Source of the DNA: Fen731 sp964354265
Lineage (GTDB): Bacteria > Actinomycetota > Humimicrobiia > Humimicrobiales > Humimicrobiaceae
NCBI GenBank assembly: GCA_964354265.1
Contig: CAYGYY010000087.1
Location: 1 to 7,770, forward strand
DNA length: 7,770 bases
Direction of reading: 5' to 3'
Part shown: piece by piece, positions 6,838 through 7,770 of the stretch
Position numbering within the stretch: position 1 is the stretch's first letter
How the letters are laid out: every line of letters begins with the position of its first letter
Translations under genes and position numbers: made by a program
The notes under the pieces: model-generated
Seen by the model: only the letters and a program-made list of their open reading frames with translations
What the model was told of the DNA's origin: nothing
Databases searched by the model: none

Positions 6838-7767
6838 ATGAGAAATTCAAGTAAAATTGCGGCAGACTGGTGGGATTATACTACTTTAGACGAGAAAATC
6901 TTAAATGCTGCTGCAAAACTTTCGGAAAAAGACATAAGCCAGCTTTCAAGGCCGGGTTTTACAGTAAAGTTTTATGACACTCTTGAATCTTTTTACCTTG
7001 CAGAAGCTTTAGAATATATATGCTGCTGGAAACAGGCAACCAAATCAAATCCTACCGGTATTTGTGGACCCATAGGTCCTACTGAGCAACTGCCGCTGGT
7101 TGCCCAGTTAGTAAATGATTTGGAAATAGATATAAAAAATGCTCATTTCTGGGCTATGGATGAATGGTACATGAACGGAAAAGAGGTACCCGAAACAGAC
7201 CCTTTAAGTTTTAAAAACGCAGATTTGGACCTTTGCTTTAACAGGATCAGAAAAGAACTGGTAATGCCAGACGAGAATCTTCATTTTTTGCGTGCTGATA
7301 ATCTTGAAGAATATAAGAAATCCTACGATATTGCTAGATGTTTAATAATGCAGGGCGGCCAGGGAGAAGTTAAGCACTGGGCTTTTAATGATCCTGTAAA
7401 AAGAAAAGGAGCCTATAAGGACAACCCCCCGACACCGGAAGAGTACAGGCAATTGACTACAAGGATAGTCGACCTTCATCCATTGACAATAATACAAAAT
7501 GCCAGGACATCCGGGGGAGGCGTAGTATCGAATATTCCTTCTAATGCCATATCAGTCGGTCCTGCAGAAACATGGAAATCTGAAAAAGTGTCTATCTGGC
7601 ATGCCGGAAATCACGATAACCCGTTTGGCATCAGGTTGACTTCTTTAATGATTTCTAAAAAAATCCCGGACAGTTCCGTTCCAATGTCGCTTTTAGCAGA
7701 TCATCCAAATGTCCAATTTAATTTCTATCGTTTTGGCATAGGTTCATGTTCGGTTGAAATGCATTAA
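6838..7767 (+). CDS. Highly divergent NagB-fold (glucosamine-6-phosphate deaminase-like) homologue 2
   Basis: This 309-aa paralogue of the preceding gene is further from classical NagB. Shared landmarks are CGPIGPTEQ (76-84), FWAMDEWYM (104-112, Asp108 at the Asp72 position), DPLSFK (121-126), GGQGEVKHWAFNDP (173-186), TTRIVDLHP (207-215) and AISVGPAETW (237-246). In the catalytic block Val178 replaces Asp141, Lys179 replaces Gly142, His180 is kept, and Asp185 replaces Glu148. Arg223 keeps the phosphate-ligand Arg172 position, but His259 occupies that of Lys208 (alignment by eye). It may act on a different substrate, form a hetero-oligomer with the upstream paralogue, or be non-catalytic. The ATG 6838 start is set by AGGGGGA; TTG 6820 would add six residues. 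The gene ends with tandem stops TAATAA at 7765-7770, at the window edge, so downstream context is unknown. Fold assignment is good; function is not known. Confidence 0.72.
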   Translation: MRNSSKIAADWWDYTTLDEKILNAAAKLSEKDISQLSRPGFTVKFYDTLESFYLAEALEYICCWKQATKSNPTGICGPIGPTEQLPLVAQLVNDLEIDIKNAHFWAMDEWYMNGKEVPETDPLSFKNADLDLCFNRIRKELVMPDENLHFLRADNLEEYKKSYDIARCLIMQGGQGEVKHWAFNDPVKRKGAYKDNPPTPEEYRQLTTRIVDLHPLTIIQNARTSGGGVVSNIPSNAISVGPAETWKSEKVSIWHAGNHDNPFGIRLTSLMISKKIPDSSVPMSLLADHPNVQFNFYRFGIGSCSVEMH

Positions 7768-7770
7768 TAA

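Overview
The window reads as one co-directional bacterial sugar-uptake and catabolism locus; every gene I can support is on the + strand. By eye the DNA is AT-rich (G+C roughly in the upper 30s percent), with frequent ATA and AGG/AGA codons, strong AGGAGG-type ribosome binding sites and mostly ATG starts. This fits a low-GC, probably anaerobic bacterium. The sequence alone does not fix the phylum. I see no tRNA, rRNA, CRISPR array, insertion sequence or phage gene.

Layout. Bases 2-340 are the 3' end of a periplasmic or lipoprotein sugar-binding protein. A perfect 16-bp stem-loop (389-431) lies in the 136-bp gap that follows. A fused two-domain sugar ABC ATPase of the RbsA/MglA type (477-1991) and an RbsC-type permease (1994-2983) complete a CUT2-family importer. 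Five metabolic genes follow: a PIG-L/LmbE-type deacetylase (3057-3758), a TIM-barrel sugar isomerase/epimerase (3883-4686), a Gfo/Idh/MocA NAD(P)-dependent oxidoreductase (4720-5736), and two divergent homologues of glucosamine-6-phosphate deaminase (NagB fold; 5804-6739 and 6838-7767).

How they may work together (inference). The importer brings in a sugar or glycoside, the PIG-L enzyme removes an N-acyl group, the Gfo/Idh and TIM-barrel enzymes oxidise and isomerise the carbon skeleton, and the NagB-like proteins carry out the amino-sugar isomerisation/deamination step. This suggests catabolism of an N-acetylated amino sugar or aminocyclitol. No kinase or PTS gene is present. Both NagB-like proteins have changed the residues that NagB uses for catalysis and phosphate binding, so the usual GlcNAc-6-P to fructose-6-P route is unlikely to be what is encoded here.

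The metabolic genes are separated by AT-rich gaps of about 30-125 bp without a GC-rich intrinsic terminator, so read-through from the transporter genes is plausible. Two gaps (before 3057 and before 6838) share a similar sequence block that could be regulatory.
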